From Streptomyces sp. NBC_01214 (lineage in GTDB: Bacteria > Actinomycetota > Actinomycetes > Streptomycetales > Streptomycetaceae), in assembly GCF_026340975.1 (NCBI RefSeq), contig NZ_JAPEOS010000001.1, positions 5,179,001-5,243,000 on the forward strand: a stretch of DNA of 64,000 nucleotides. The letters run 5' to 3'. The translations under genes were made by a program, and so were the position numbers. The notes under the pieces are model-generated. The model saw only the letters and a program-made list of their open reading frames with translations, ran no database searches and was not told the DNA's origin. The first letter of the stretch is position 1, and each line of letters begins with the position of its first letter. Positions 53,314 through 61,869 of this stretch are shown piece by piece.

Positions 53314-53350
53314 GGCCCCGACCCGGCCCTCCCCCCGGCCGGTCGGGGCC
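53314..53350. terminator. Strong GC-rich hairpin
   Basis: GGCCCCGACC (53314-53323) pairs with GGTCGGGGCC (53341-53350), and an inner GGCC pair extends the stem with one bulged C. It lies 390 bases after the cupin regulator and 48 bases past the end of the minus-strand Imm1-like frame, so it may serve the latter. The rest of 52925-53397 holds nothing I can assign. Confidence 0.6.
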
Positions 53351-53397
53351 CTTATGTCCTTCCGCGCGGCGGCGTCTTTGCCGCGCAGCCCAGGCAA

Positions 53398-53805
53398 TCA
53401 GGTCGGCTGAGGGGGAGGGAGCCTCGTCAAGCTGCACCGCGCGTCATTGCCTCGTTCGGGGGAACCAGGCTGTGGTGGCCAAGCCTGTGGGCGGACAGCG
53501 GCGAAGACGGCGTGTGCGGGGATACCGGAAGGTCCCGTTCCCGCGCCGGCCGTGCGGGGTCTCCGTGTGAGTCCGCCGTATCCCGTTTCCAGGTTTACGG
53601 AAACGTGCAGGCTGTTGTCAGGCCACCCGTCTGTGGCGTCAATCGTGTGCGGCCTCTCTGGGAACGAGAAAAGATCGTTGTCGCCAGCGCCAATACCTGG
53701 AAGAGAGACGCGCTGCTCACTCATGACCGAATCGATTAGACGCAGCATTTCCGGCAGAGTCTTGGCGTGGCAGTAGGTATTTCCGGATTGAACGTTGAGA
53801 ATCAA
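53398..53805 (-). pseudogene. Imm1-like immunity protein, probably with a disturbed 3' end
   Basis: From a TTG at 53805 (AGAGGAACAG upstream) the frame reads LILNVQSGNTYCHAKTLPEM, RLIDSVMSEQRVSL and DNSLHVSVNLETGYGGL, the start and central PDNxLHVSVNxETGYG motif of Imm1 immunity proteins, which neutralise polymorphic toxins. After GYGGL the usual Trp-rich continuation is lost and the rest (TRRPRTAGAG...) looks out of frame. The lower GC of this part is unlike its surroundings, which suggests transfer. No toxin gene is next to it. Confidence 0.6.
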
Positions 53806-54178
53806 ACTGTTCCTCTTTAAATATCGGACATTCTCGCCCGGAAGCCCAAAGATATGGACTCGATGTCCCGCCCGAAATAGAGTCCACGCGGGTCGGGTTG
53901 TCCTTTGAAGACAATCGGCGAATCGGCAATGACTGAGGCGCAAGTTAGTGAGATTGAACTCGTGATGTCGATGGAGTGCTCATGGGCCTGATGCTCAGGC
54001 GGTTTCGGCGAGGCGGCCGTCAATGAGGTGGCTGCGGTACTGGATGTGTCTTGGCGGATGCGCTGGACGAGGTGTTCGGGGGGAAGGCGACGTTGGAGAG
54101 TCATCCGCGTCGCTGGAGGGACCGTATCCCTTCCATCGGGTGGTCAGGTGCGTAGGGCGTCAGGTGGTAAATGGTCAG
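53806..54178. other. AT-richer stretch without a gene
   Basis: Composition is lower in GC than the rest of the window. Frames are short. Beyond the upstream region of the Imm1-like gene, nothing can be assigned. Confidence 0.35.
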
Positions 54179-54346
54179 CTAAGGGCTGTCCCGTAATCCC
54201 CGGCAGATCAGCGCACGGCGTCAGATGCGGTGCATCGCAAGGCGGAGAGGCGTCCTCATACTGGGCGTATTAGGGCGTTCCGACAACGCAGCGAGGTGCC
54301 GTAGCTGTCGTCGTGCGCCCGCCGGGGATTACGGGACAGCCCTTAG
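54179..54346. mobile_element. MITE (168 bp, 26-bp perfect terminal inverted repeats)
   Basis: The first 26 bases (beginning CTAAGGGCTGTCCCGTAATC) and the last 26 are perfect inverted repeats. The element encodes no protein. Its ends resemble those of Streptomyces IS5-type elements, so it is probably a non-autonomous derivative mobilised by an IS5 transposase in trans. The whole unit could fold into one long hairpin. Confidence 0.8.
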
Positions 54347-54399
54347 TCGCGCGACGTGGCGAACTCTCGCAGGCCGCCGGCCTTCTGGGCGCTGAGGTG

Positions 54400-55071
54400 A
54401 TGAGTTTGACTTTACGCACGTGCGACAATGAGCAGGTGATCGACCCCTCCGACATCGAACTCGATTCATTTCTTAGAACCTGGTACGGGCCTCCAACGCG
54501 AGAGGCGGCCCGCCTACCTCGTTCCTATGACTGGCTCCCCGAGCCCTTGAGGGAGTGGCATGGTCTGACCAGTCAGTGGGATGTAAATCTGGTGCATTCA
54601 ACTGCAATGGTGGCGCCTCAGGAGATTCATATTGCAGGTGACGGTAAGGCGATTTTCATGGTTGACCCAACGGGTGATTGGCGTTGGGCATTCGACTCCA
54701 GTGACCCCGAAAAAGTCTTCGATGGTAGCTCGCGTGATCCATGGATTCAGAGTTCGGAAGGGGTCCGGGAGTTTCTTATGCAGAATACCGTGCGAGAAGT
54801 GATAAATCGCCCCCGAGTTAAGTCTCTGTGGGCTTTCACCGTGCCCGACGAAGCACTGGTGCAGGTTACGTCGTCGATGGGGGAAGTTCAGTTTTCCCCA
54901 TGCCGCTGGCCCGAACCCGGGTTCCGGTTCTTCATGGGGCACGGAGCTCTTGCGGAGGTGGTGGATTGCATTCACGGACCTGGTTGGCAGGTCAGATTTG
55001 TGGCGGCAAGTCCAGAGGTTTTCGCAGGCATTGAAAATATGGAAGGCGTTGATTGGAGGAGTTCGGAGTAA
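54400..55071 (+). CDS. SMI1/KNR4-like (SUKH-type) immunity protein
   Basis: Up to 223 residues. The region after GTG 54439 (VIDPSDIELDSFLRTWYGPP) shows RLPRSYDWLPEPLREWHGLT, then VHSTAMVAPQEIHIAGDG, DWRWAFDSSDPEKVFDG and GVREFLMQ, the usual order of SUKH/SMI1-like proteins, many of which are immunity proteins against contact-dependent or polymorphic toxins. ATG 54400 gives a longer N-terminus. No ribosome binding site is near 54439, so a leaderless start is possible. Lower GC than its neighbours suggests acquisition. It starts just beyond the MITE. Confidence 0.65.
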   Translation: MSLTLRTCDNEQVIDPSDIELDSFLRTWYGPPTREAARLPRSYDWLPEPLREWHGLTSQWDVNLVHSTAMVAPQEIHIAGDGKAIFMVDPTGDWRWAFDSSDPEKVFDGSSRDPWIQSSEGVREFLMQNTVREVINRPRVKSLWAFTVPDEALVQVTSSMGEVQFSPCRWPEPGFRFFMGHGALAEVVDCIHGPGWQVRFVAASPEVFAGIENMEGVDWRSSE

Positions 55072-55089
55072 GCGTATCTGTAGGATAAA

Positions 55090-55948
55090 CTGTCCTTTAC
55101 GTCCTGGACGCCAAGCAGGACGGTGGGCTCGCCGAACCCCGAGAGGTCTGGACCAGCGGTGCCGGGAATTTCAACGCCGGCAATGCGAAGTGGGCCACCG
55201 GCGATTTCAACGGTGACAAGCGCACCGACGTCGCGGCTGTCTACGCCCACGGCGACGGAACAAGGTGGCCGTGCTCGCGGGCGACTTCGACGGCGACAAG
55301 CGCGCCGACGTGGCCGTCGTCCATGACCACGGCGGTGGATCCACCGGCACGACCACCTTCACGAGCAAGCCGGACGGTACCTTCAACGCCGGGCTCGACA
55401 GCTGGCGCTCGGCCAGCGGCTGGCACAACGCCGCCGCGCAGTACCAGGTGGTCGATTCCAACGGCGACGGTCGTTCCGACATCGCCGCCGTGTACTTCAA
55501 CGGCACGGTCGAGACGGCGATGTGGACCTTCAAGGCGAAGGCGGACGGCGGCTTCGAAGCGCCGTTCAAGTCCTGGTCCGCGACAGGCCAGGCATTCCAG
55601 TCCGCCCGCATCGAGTCCACCGGAGGGGACTACAACGGCGACGGCCGCGGTGACCTGGCCATCGTCTACGACTACAGCGGCGCCACCGGCACCCACACCT
55701 TCACCGCCAAGCCCGACGGAGGCTTCAACGCCCCCCTCGCCAGCTGGAAGTCCGGTGACGGCAACTGGTGGGCCATCAGCAGCGGCGCCCCGATCTCCGG
55801 GGACACCGACGGTGACGGCCGGGCAGACATCGTCATGATGTACAACTACGCGGCCGGCGACACCAGGGCCTTCACCCTGACCAGCCGACCCGACGGCGGC
55901 TTCGACGGCGTCCGCGCATCCTGGTACGCCGCACCCGGCATGTGGTAA
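55090..55948 (+). pseudogene. FG-GAP/VCBS repeat protein, 5'-truncated and frameshifted
   Basis: Repeats of about 55 residues with the calcium-binding DxDGDGRxD pattern recur: GDFNGDKRTDVAAVY (about 55200), GDFDGDKRADVAVVHDH, DSNGDGRSDIAAVYF, GDYNGDGRGDLAIVYDY and GDTDGDGRADIVMMYNY, ending PGMW at 55948. A frame break at about 55258 separates the first repeat from the rest. The N-terminus with signal peptide and any enzymatic domain is missing, so this is the beta-propeller end of a secreted protein. Confidence 0.8.
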
Positions 55949-55967
55949 CCGAAGGAAGTTGACCCAT

Positions 55968-56006
55968 AAAGCCCCACCTCTCTCCATGGACGAGAGGTGG
56001 GGCTTT
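55968..56006 (+). terminator. Perfect terminator hairpin
   Basis: Fifteen bases, AAAGCCCCACCTCTC (55968-55982), pair perfectly with 55992-56006 around a 9-nt loop, and the 3' arm ends in CTTT. It lies 19 bases after the FG-GAP stop, a classical intrinsic terminator. Confidence 0.85.
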
Positions 56007-56098
56007 GCCGTCCGTTGCCCCGGGGCAACGGCCCTGTGAGGTTGTTCCGGTTTGGCGGACATCTGGCGATCTGGGCGTGTACCCGGGAAGGGATGTCC

Positions 56099-56285
56099 AT
56101 GATGGAGAGCATGGCGAACAGGAAGCCGCGGAGGCCGCGGCGGCAGTTCACGCCGGAGTTCAAGGCGGAGATCGTGGAGTTGTGCCCGAGTGGTGACAGG
56201 TCGGTGCCCCAGATTGTCAAGGACTTCGATCTCACCGAGACAGCCATGCGGTTGTGGGTGGCCCAGGGGCAGGGACAGGAAAGCG
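56099..56285 (+). pseudogene. IS3-family OrfA, N-terminal fragment
   Basis: From ATG 56099 the frame reads RRQFTPEFKAEIVELCPSGD, RSVPQIVKDFDLTETAMRLW, the helix-turn-helix of IS3-family OrfA. The leucine zipper and OrfB are missing; after about 56285 the sequence changes to an unrelated fragment. Confidence 0.8.
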
Positions 56286-56306
56286 TGCCCAGGGCCCAGG
56301 AGAGCG

Positions 56307-56621
56307 GCCACCGGGCACCTCGGCACCCGCAACGGCCATCCCACCATCCACCTCGACGATACCCCCATACGACTTCCCGGCCCGCTCGCGCGCGCCCTGG
56401 CCGAGCACGGCATCCCGGTCCGCCCGGCCCGCACGACTGCCCTGGTCCAGTTCGCCCAGGACATGCCACCCGCGGTCCTGGCCCCGTTCCTCGGCCTTCA
56501 CGTCATCACCGTGCTGCAGTGGCGACGACGAGCCGGCACCGACTGGACCGCCTACCTCCAGGCGCGCACCCGTGCTCTGGCGTCCAGGCGGCCCGCCCGA
56601 AACGGTGATCGTCTCTGGTGA
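56307..56621 (+). pseudogene. C-terminal remnant of an integrase-like protein
   Basis: The frame reads GHLGTRNGHPTIHLDDTPIR, LPGPLARALAEH, then FAQDMPPAVLAPFLGLHVIT, VLQWRRRAGTDWTAYL. This resembles the C-terminus of the large tyrosine-recombinase-like proteins of Streptomyces mobile elements (HLDD...LP; DLPAAVLAxLLGIHIxxAVxW). About 60 residues seem deleted in the middle, and the catalytic part is absent. Confidence 0.6.
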
Positions 56622-56973
56622 ATTCGGCCACCCTGCTGGGTGAGTCGCCCCGATTCCTCCCTCCCGGCCGACCCCGTTCCGACTGCAACCCGAACGTGAT
56701 CAAAAACCTGATGCGGCGTGGCCTGCCCACGCTCGCTTTTACAGTCTTACCGCTCCTCGCCGCCACAGTTCCGGCCACTCCAGGCGAAGCGGAGATCGGC
56801 CGTCACCGAGATTGCGTCCAGCCTTGCTGGCGCCGCCGCAGTGCACGTACCCGAGGGACCGTCAGCGCCGGCACTTGGCCAGGGCTTCAGAATGGCGGCT
56901 CGTCGGACCAGAGGAGCGCTGTCGGCACGAGAGGTGGAGGGAGGCTCGTGGGCAGGAGGATGGTCAGGGCTTC
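56622..56973. other. Stretch without a supported gene
   Basis: The open plus frames (for example from 56618) give Arg/Pro-rich sequence without family resemblance. Nothing else is recognisable up to the IS5 fragment end at 56974. Confidence 0.35.
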
Positions 56974-57271
56974 CTAAGAAGTCATCTCATTTGGCGAGTC
57001 GGCGGTAGCAGATGAGGGTGCAGGCGATGCTGGTGAAGGCGAGGAAGTGCTCGGCCTTGCGTTCGTAGCGGCGGTGGAGTCGGCGACAGCCGGCGAGCCA
57101 GGCCATGGTTCGTTCTATGGTCCAGCGGTGACGTCCCAGCCGCTGCGAGGGCTCGATGCCCTTGCGGGCGATGCGGTGTGTGATGCCGCGCTGACGTAAC
57201 CATTTCCGCAGGTGGGCGTAGTCATAGCCCTTGTCTGCATGGAGCTTGCCGGGCTTGCGCCGTCGGCGTCC
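56974..57271 (-). pseudogene. IS5-family transposase, C-terminal fragment
   Basis: About 93 residues (KPGKLHADKGYDYAHLRKWL, GRHRWTIERTMAWLAGCRRL, FLAFTSIACTLICYRRLAK, stop at 56987) are the C-terminal part of an IS5-type transposase with the second Asp (ADKGYD) and Glu (WTIERT). The outer end (about 56974, AAGAAGTCATCTCATTTGG) looks like its terminal repeat. At 57271 it joins an IS701 fragment in a sharp junction. Confidence 0.85.
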
Positions 57272-57567
57272 ACCTCGTCCGCGTTCCAGTCGCACCGGTT
57301 CAACAGCCGGTGCATCCGGTCGGGAGCCGCGTGACCAGCCTCCTCGGCAAGCGTCCAACCGTTCTTGCGCTCCAGCGGAGCTATCAGCCCCCGCATATAG
57401 GCAAGAGCCGACTCCCGCGGCTCCGACCTGGCAAACCGATGCACGAAACGCTCATGCAACTCGACCAGACCCGCCGCCCACGACCCGACATCGCCACGAT
57501 CTCCACCCATAACCAGGCCAACGAGCAACCTGGCCACCAGTCACGGCAAGCACCGTTGCAGTACTAA
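57272..57567 (-). mobile_element. IS701 fragment (right end, 296 bp)
   Basis: These 296 bases match 27808-28103, the right end of the IS701 at 26695-28103, apparently without mismatch, including the terminal repeat (GCAGTACTAA at the end). It encodes the N-terminal 85 residues of the transposase. The left part has been replaced by an IS5 fragment, which points to a recombination or deletion between IS elements. Confidence 0.9.
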
Positions 57568-57817
57568 GACGCGAGGCCCAGTAACGCCTTCGGCCGAGTA
57601 CATGGCGAGGACTGGTGTCGGGGGAGCGCGGCCCTAGAAGTCGAACCTGATCAGCTCCTGGCCCATGCTGGAGCCAAATGGTCTGTGCCGCGTTTTCAGC
57701 AGCGGATCAACGGCGGGCAGGGGAGCGCGGTCGCGCGTTTCTCTTCAGCGATCCGCTGCCGATCCCGGTTCACGGCGTTTTCTCGGGCTTCGAGAGAGAC
57801 CGCCTGGCCGTGCGTGA

Positions 57818-58270
57818 TCACTGCCGTATCGGTGACGGGGCCAGCGAGTACCGGATGGGGGAGCGGGTCGACCGGGTGGGCAGGTGCAGGCGGGCGACGC
57901 CTGCCGGGAGTTCGGCGCGCAGCGCTCCATGCCAGCGGATCCACAGCGCGGGGTGTCCGCGCAGGGCTTCATCTCGGAGCTTGTCCACGGCGGTTCCGTC
58001 GTCCTCACGGTCGATTTCCACAGCGATCGCAGTGCCGTCCCCGCGCAGCAGTCGGAGGTCCAGGTACGCGGACCTCGGCGGCGACCAGCAGGCACGGCAT
58101 CCTCCGGCCTGCGGGCGCGGCGGGTCGATGTAGCGCATGGCCGCCTCCGGCACGGAAATTCCAGCCGGAGGCCTGCGCACATGCCGTCACCGCGTGCGTG
58201 ATGGCATGAGTCGCCTCTTTGGCGGTCAGGCCGGCGAAGGCGAAGCGGGTCTCGGTCAGGTAGGCGCGTT
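57818..58270 (-). pseudogene. Restriction-endonuclease-like hypothetical protein, frameshifted
   Basis: The C-terminal part (AYLDLRLLRGDGTAIAVEID, KLRDEALRGHPALWIRWHGA, LPAGVARLHLPT) follows a type common in Streptomyces, with an AVEID core and WIRW strand reminiscent of a restriction-endonuclease-like fold. The N-terminal part (LTETRFAFAGLTAKEATHAI, ASGWNFRAGGG) is in another frame, with a break near 58145. An in-frame stop precedes 58270, so the 5' end is also lost. Bases 57568-57817 hold nothing I can support. Confidence 0.55.
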
Positions 58271-58532
58271 AGGGGGGGGGTGACGCTGACCAGCGCAAAC
58301 GGCCTCTGGTGATGAATCGCGAGGCGTCGCGTTTGACTGCTCTTGACCGCTGGGATCCGCTCTTTCTGGGACGGATGTGGCACGGGCTTTCATCCGCTCT
58401 GACGGGTCGCGTTACCGACCCCGCACCCGACAACACTGTCACCCAGATGGCCCAACATAACGTGCCACCCACATGGGTGAAGATCAAGCTGGCTAGTGCC
58501 CCAACCGAGGCAATCTGTGAAAGGCGAACCAA

Positions 58533-58745
58533 ATGCGCATTCGACGAATCCTCGCCGCGGTCTTCGCCACGGCAGCCCTCGCCGGACTCGGCCTCACAGG
58601 CGCCGCCACCGCCGCCACCGCCACCGCCATCGCCGGGAGCGTCACCCCGGGTGAGTGCACGGACAACGGCGGAACGATCGACCGGTCGACGCCCGTGCTC
58701 CCGACCTGCAGGGGCGGTATGTACGACGGGCAGACGGTCGACTAA
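58533..58745 (+). CDS. Small secreted peptide
   Basis: A 70-residue protein with a signal peptide (MRIRRILAAVFATAALAGLG, then AATA-type cleavage near residue 27-35) and a short mature part with two Cys (GECTDNGGTI, PTCRGGMYDGQ) that may form a disulfide. AAGG lies upstream of the ATG and a terminator follows 31 bases after the stop, both supporting a real gene. Function unknown; similar small secreted proteins are frequent in Streptomyces. Confidence 0.75.
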   Translation: MRIRRILAAVFATAALAGLGLTGAATAATATAIAGSVTPGECTDNGGTIDRSTPVLPTCRGGMYDGQTVD

Positions 58746-58776
58746 ACCCCACTAGGGCCCGTTGCGAAAGTGGATC

Positions 58777-58807
58777 GGCGCCCCGCAGCCACGCGTTGCG
58801 GGGCGCC
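58777..58807 (+). terminator. Hairpin after the secreted-peptide gene
   Basis: Eleven bases, GGCGCCCCGCA (58777-58787), pair perfectly with 58797-58807 around a 9-nt loop, 31 bases after the stop at 58745. Confidence 0.75.
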
Positions 58808-58978
58808 TCCCTCGCGAGCGTTCTCCCTCGGCTGACGGCTCAACGTACCTGGGAGGCGTGACGATCGCACACGGGCCCGATGAGGTCGGCGGGAGCGGCT
58901 TTGGGCTGGAGCTGCCATGGGGCGAGAGATAGGGGCCCGTACGCTGGTCGCGAATCGGGCAGTCTCTAGGGCAGCACC

Positions 58979-59107
58979 CTGTCCGGCCACACCCGGGACC
59001 ACCTCGACGCAGTCGCTGCCGAACTCAACAGCCGCCCACGCAAGACGCTCGGCTGGGAAACCCCAGCCGAGCACCTGTCTAAACTGCTCGCCACCACACA
59101 TCGGTGA
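58979..59107 (+). pseudogene. IS30-family transposase, C-terminal fragment
   Basis: Forty-two residues (LSGHTRDHLDAVAAELNSRP, RKTLGWETPAEHLSKLLATT) and a stop at 59105-59107 are the well-known end of IS30-family transposases (ELNxRPRKTLGWxTPAE). The following CTGTTGCAACGACC resembles the IS30 terminal repeat. The rest of the transposase is absent. Confidence 0.88.
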
Positions 59108-59186
59108 TCACTGCACTGTTGCAACGACCTCTGGAATTCGCCCATTCGCCGGGCCCTGAGGACGGCTTTTCCGGGAGCGATTTCCG

Positions 59187-59653
59187 GTGGGTGTCGCAGA
59201 ACCTGGTGGCGCTGGTGGCGGGGTGCGGCGCCGTGAGCGGCTGACGTCCGAACCCCGCGGACGGCGGGTGAATCTGTCGTTCAACGAGACGGAGCTGGAG
59301 GTCGTGCGGCTGGCAGCCGGCCGGGAGGGGATGTCGCCCGCGTCGTGGGCGGGACGGCAGGTGATGGCAGTCGCACAAGACAAGAGGTCCTGGTGCCGGT
59401 GTCCCAGGACGCGGGGGACGTCCTGCGCGAGCTGGTCGCGGCCCGGGTGCACCTGCACGAGACCGTCACCGCGCTGCGCGCCCTGACCACGGCGGCCCCG
59501 CCCGGTGCCGGGGTTCCGGATCCGGCCGTGGGCATACCGGGTGCTGGTCTCCCTGACGCGGCTGTGCGGGTGTTGGAGGAGGCGCTGGGGGCGGTGGCCC
59601 GGGTGAATGCGGCCACGGCCCAGGTGATGCGGGAGAGGCGCCCCCGCTCGTGA
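59187..59653 (+). pseudogene. mobC: MobC-like relaxosome protein with a frame break
   Basis: The N-terminal frame (GTG 59187; RRVNLSFNETELEVVRLAAG, SPASWAGRQVMAVAQD) is a ribbon-helix-helix-type MobC start. After about 59385 the sensible continuation (EVLVPVSQDAGDVLRELVAA, LHETVTALRAL, VLEEALGAVARVNAATAQ, stop 59653) is one frame over. MobC binds oriT and helps the relaxase nick. The end overlaps the relaxase start as GTGA. One base has been gained or lost near GACAAGAGG; a real indel or a sequencing error would look the same. Confidence 0.75.
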
Positions 59654-61308
59654 TGCCGAAGAAAGCTGCGGGCGGGTCGACGACCGCCGAGCTCCTGGAC
59701 TACCTCTTCGGCCCCGGGCAGCGCGACGAACACACCGACCTGCACCTCGTCGCCGGCTGGGATCCGGACCTGCCGTGCCCGGCCCGCCACCCGGAACGCA
59801 TCACGCGCGCGGACCTGGCACTGCTCCTGGACGCCCCCGTCGAAGCGCTGCGCGGCGTACGGCCGGCGGAACACGTGTGGCATGTCTCGGTCCGCAACCA
59901 CCCCGACGACCCCATCCTGTTCGACGACCAGTGGGCACAGGTCGCCGCCGCCATGGTGCACGCCGCCGGGGCCGCCGAACACGGCGACGAACACGCCTGC
60001 CGGTGGATCGCCGTACGCCACGCCACCGACCACATCCACATCCTCGCCACCCTCGCTCGACAGGACGGCCGCCACCCCCGGCTGCGCGGCGACATCCTCG
60101 CCATGCACACCGCCGCCCGCGTCTTCGAAGCCCGCTGGGGCCTGACCCCGATGTCACCCCTGGACCGCACCGCGCGCCGCAGCCCGGTCACCGGGGAGAC
60201 GGCGAAGGCGGCCCGCCGCGGCCTCGCCGAGACCGCCCGGGAGTCCCCGCAGCGCACCGTCCGCAGCGCGGCCGCGCTCGCGCAGGGCGACACCGATTTC
60301 CTCGACCGGCTCCGCGACGCGGGCCTGCCCGTACGCGAGCGCCACGGCGACGACGGCACCCTCGTCGGGTACTCGGTGGCCCTGCCCGGCGACCGCGCGG
60401 ACCGAGGGTCCCGTCCGGTGTGGTTCGCCGACTCGACCCTCGCCTACGACCTGTCCCTGCCCCGGGTCCGCGAGCGCTTCACCCCGCACGTCACCCCCGC
60501 GGACTGGGCGCTGGCCGAGCACCGGATCCGGGAGGCCTCCGCACTCCTGGGCCGCGCCGGACAAGCCTCCAGCGCGGGTGATGTCGCCGCCCTCGGCGAC
60601 CTCCTAGCCGTCGCCGCCGCACACTCCCCGGCGCTCGTCCGCGACCGCGTCCGGGCGGCCGCCGATGCTTTCGAGCAAGCCGCCCGCGCCCCCGGAGCCC
60701 GCTCCCTGGAAGGCCGCGCCCGCGCCGGATGGCGGGCCTCCACCCGCGCGTTGGAGCACGCACCGAGCGGCGCTCGCTCAATCCCTCGCCCCCCTCCTCG
60801 ATCATCAAGCCAGGGGAACGAAGCAGCGTGCGTGGTCTGTCGGTGGATTGGACGGCGGGTGTGTACTGGAGGTCTGCCGCGTCGAGGGGGAAGCGTGCCG
60901 AGTACGCCGAATCCTGGTGCACCCGAGCCGGAGCGCCAGGATCAGGAGTGGCTGAGTAGCAGGAAGGTCGCGAAGCTGTGGCCGGTGCGTGAAGTGTGGC
61001 TGCCGGACGCTGCTCGTCGGGCGGATGTCCGCGTCCGCACGTCGAGCGGGCAGAGCCTGGGCACGTGGGGGTCAGGCCCGACCTCCTACTACTTTCATGC
61101 CGGGGACGTGGGCAGGGCCACACTGGAGTTCGCCGAAGGACGCATCGACATCCCGTCAGGCTGGCGCACCGACACGGCCATCGGCCGACTGCGGGAGTTT
61201 TGGTTCAAGGCGCTGGTCTATGGTGCCGCCACGGTCGCTGTTGGTGCCGTCGTGGCCGCGGTCCTGGGATTCCTGGCCTTCGTCGTATTCGCCCTGGCAG
61301 TCGAGTAA
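59650..61308 (+). CDS. Relaxase (mobilisation nuclease) fused to an unrelated membrane-protein tail
   Basis: The first 370 residues are a mobilisation relaxase: HLVAGWDPDLPCPARHP, EHVWHVSVRNHPDDP, and CRWIAVRHATDHIHILATLA, the HxxxHxH metal-binding motif (HATDHIH). An N-terminal Tyr (LLDYLFG) could be the nicking residue. After about 60775 the sequence changes abruptly (Arg/Pro-rich), then from about 60940 reads a different protein (WLSSRKVAKLWPVREVWLPD, YYFHAGDVGRATLEFAEG) ending in membrane segments (VAVGAVVAAVLGFLAFVVFA). The long frame therefore looks like a chance fusion of a truncated relaxase to another gene's 3' end. Confidence 0.75.
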   Translation: MMPKKAAGGSTTAELLDYLFGPGQRDEHTDLHLVAGWDPDLPCPARHPERITRADLALLLDAPVEALRGVRPAEHVWHVSVRNHPDDPILFDDQWAQVAAAMVHAAGAAEHGDEHACRWIAVRHATDHIHILATLARQDGRHPRLRGDILAMHTAARVFEARWGLTPMSPLDRTARRSPVTGETAKAARRGLAETARESPQRTVRSAAALAQGDTDFLDRLRDAGLPVRERHGDDGTLVGYSVALPGDRADRGSRPVWFADSTLAYDLSLPRVRERFTPHVTPADWALAEHRIREASALLGRAGQASSAGDVAALGDLLAVAAAHSPALVRDRVRAAADAFEQAARAPGARSLEGRARAGWRASTRALEHAPSGARSIPRPPPRSSSQGNEAACVVCRWIGRRVCTGGLPRRGGSVPSTPNPGAPEPERQDQEWLSSRKVAKLWPVREVWLPDAARRADVRVRTSSGQSLGTWGSGPTSYYFHAGDVGRATLEFAEGRIDIPSGWRTDTAIGRLREFWFKALVYGAATVAVGAVVAAVLGFLAFVVFALAVE

Positions 61309-61518
61309 CTGTCGGAAACCCCACCGCCCGACAGTCCCGCCTCCAGGCAGGCAGGACGGCGTCCGCGGCCTGGTGCGGGTAGCAGCCCTGTCCCGGCGGG
61401 TCGGCCTGTCCGGGAGGCCGGCCGGCCCGGCGCGCGGTTCCGGAGGCGGGCGCCGGGGACTTCCCCCGCCAGGGCGAGGGCAGCGGCGGGATCGTGCCGG
61501 CCCGCCACTGCCCTGAGC

Positions 61519-61749
61519 ATGCTGCAGCCGGGGCCGGTGAGGGGGGTGGATACAGGTGTTGCGTCCGGGGCCGCCGTCGAGGTGTTGCCGTCGTCGCCGA
61601 ACTGGGTGTCTTTGCCCTTCTTTCAGGCGGCTGCCGGCCTGCCGGATCCGGCTGTGAGCGCCCCCGACGCCGGTATGCCGGATGCGGTCGTGCCGGTGGT
61701 GGAGGAGGCGTTGGGGCGGCACCGCACCGTCCAGGTCTTGACCGACTGA
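61519..61749 (+). pseudogene. Second MobC-tail-like remnant
   Basis: The segment GLPDPAVSAPDAGMPDAVVP, VVEEALGRHRTVQ resembles the C-terminal part of the MobC-like protein at 59500-59640 (GVPDPAVGIPGAGLPDAAVR, VLEEALGAVARV). It is likely a decayed duplicate of the mob region, without a helix-turn-helix part. Bases 61309-61518 contain no supported gene. Confidence 0.5.
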
Positions 61750-61869
61750 ACTGGCCCACCTGTGAACCCAGGGTCAGCTACGAGCAGTGCTGCGCGTACC
61801 TGCGACAGGGTGGGTCCGGGCTTCTACCATGGAGGGGTCCGCTGTTGCTGCCGCATGTCAGGGGGCGTG

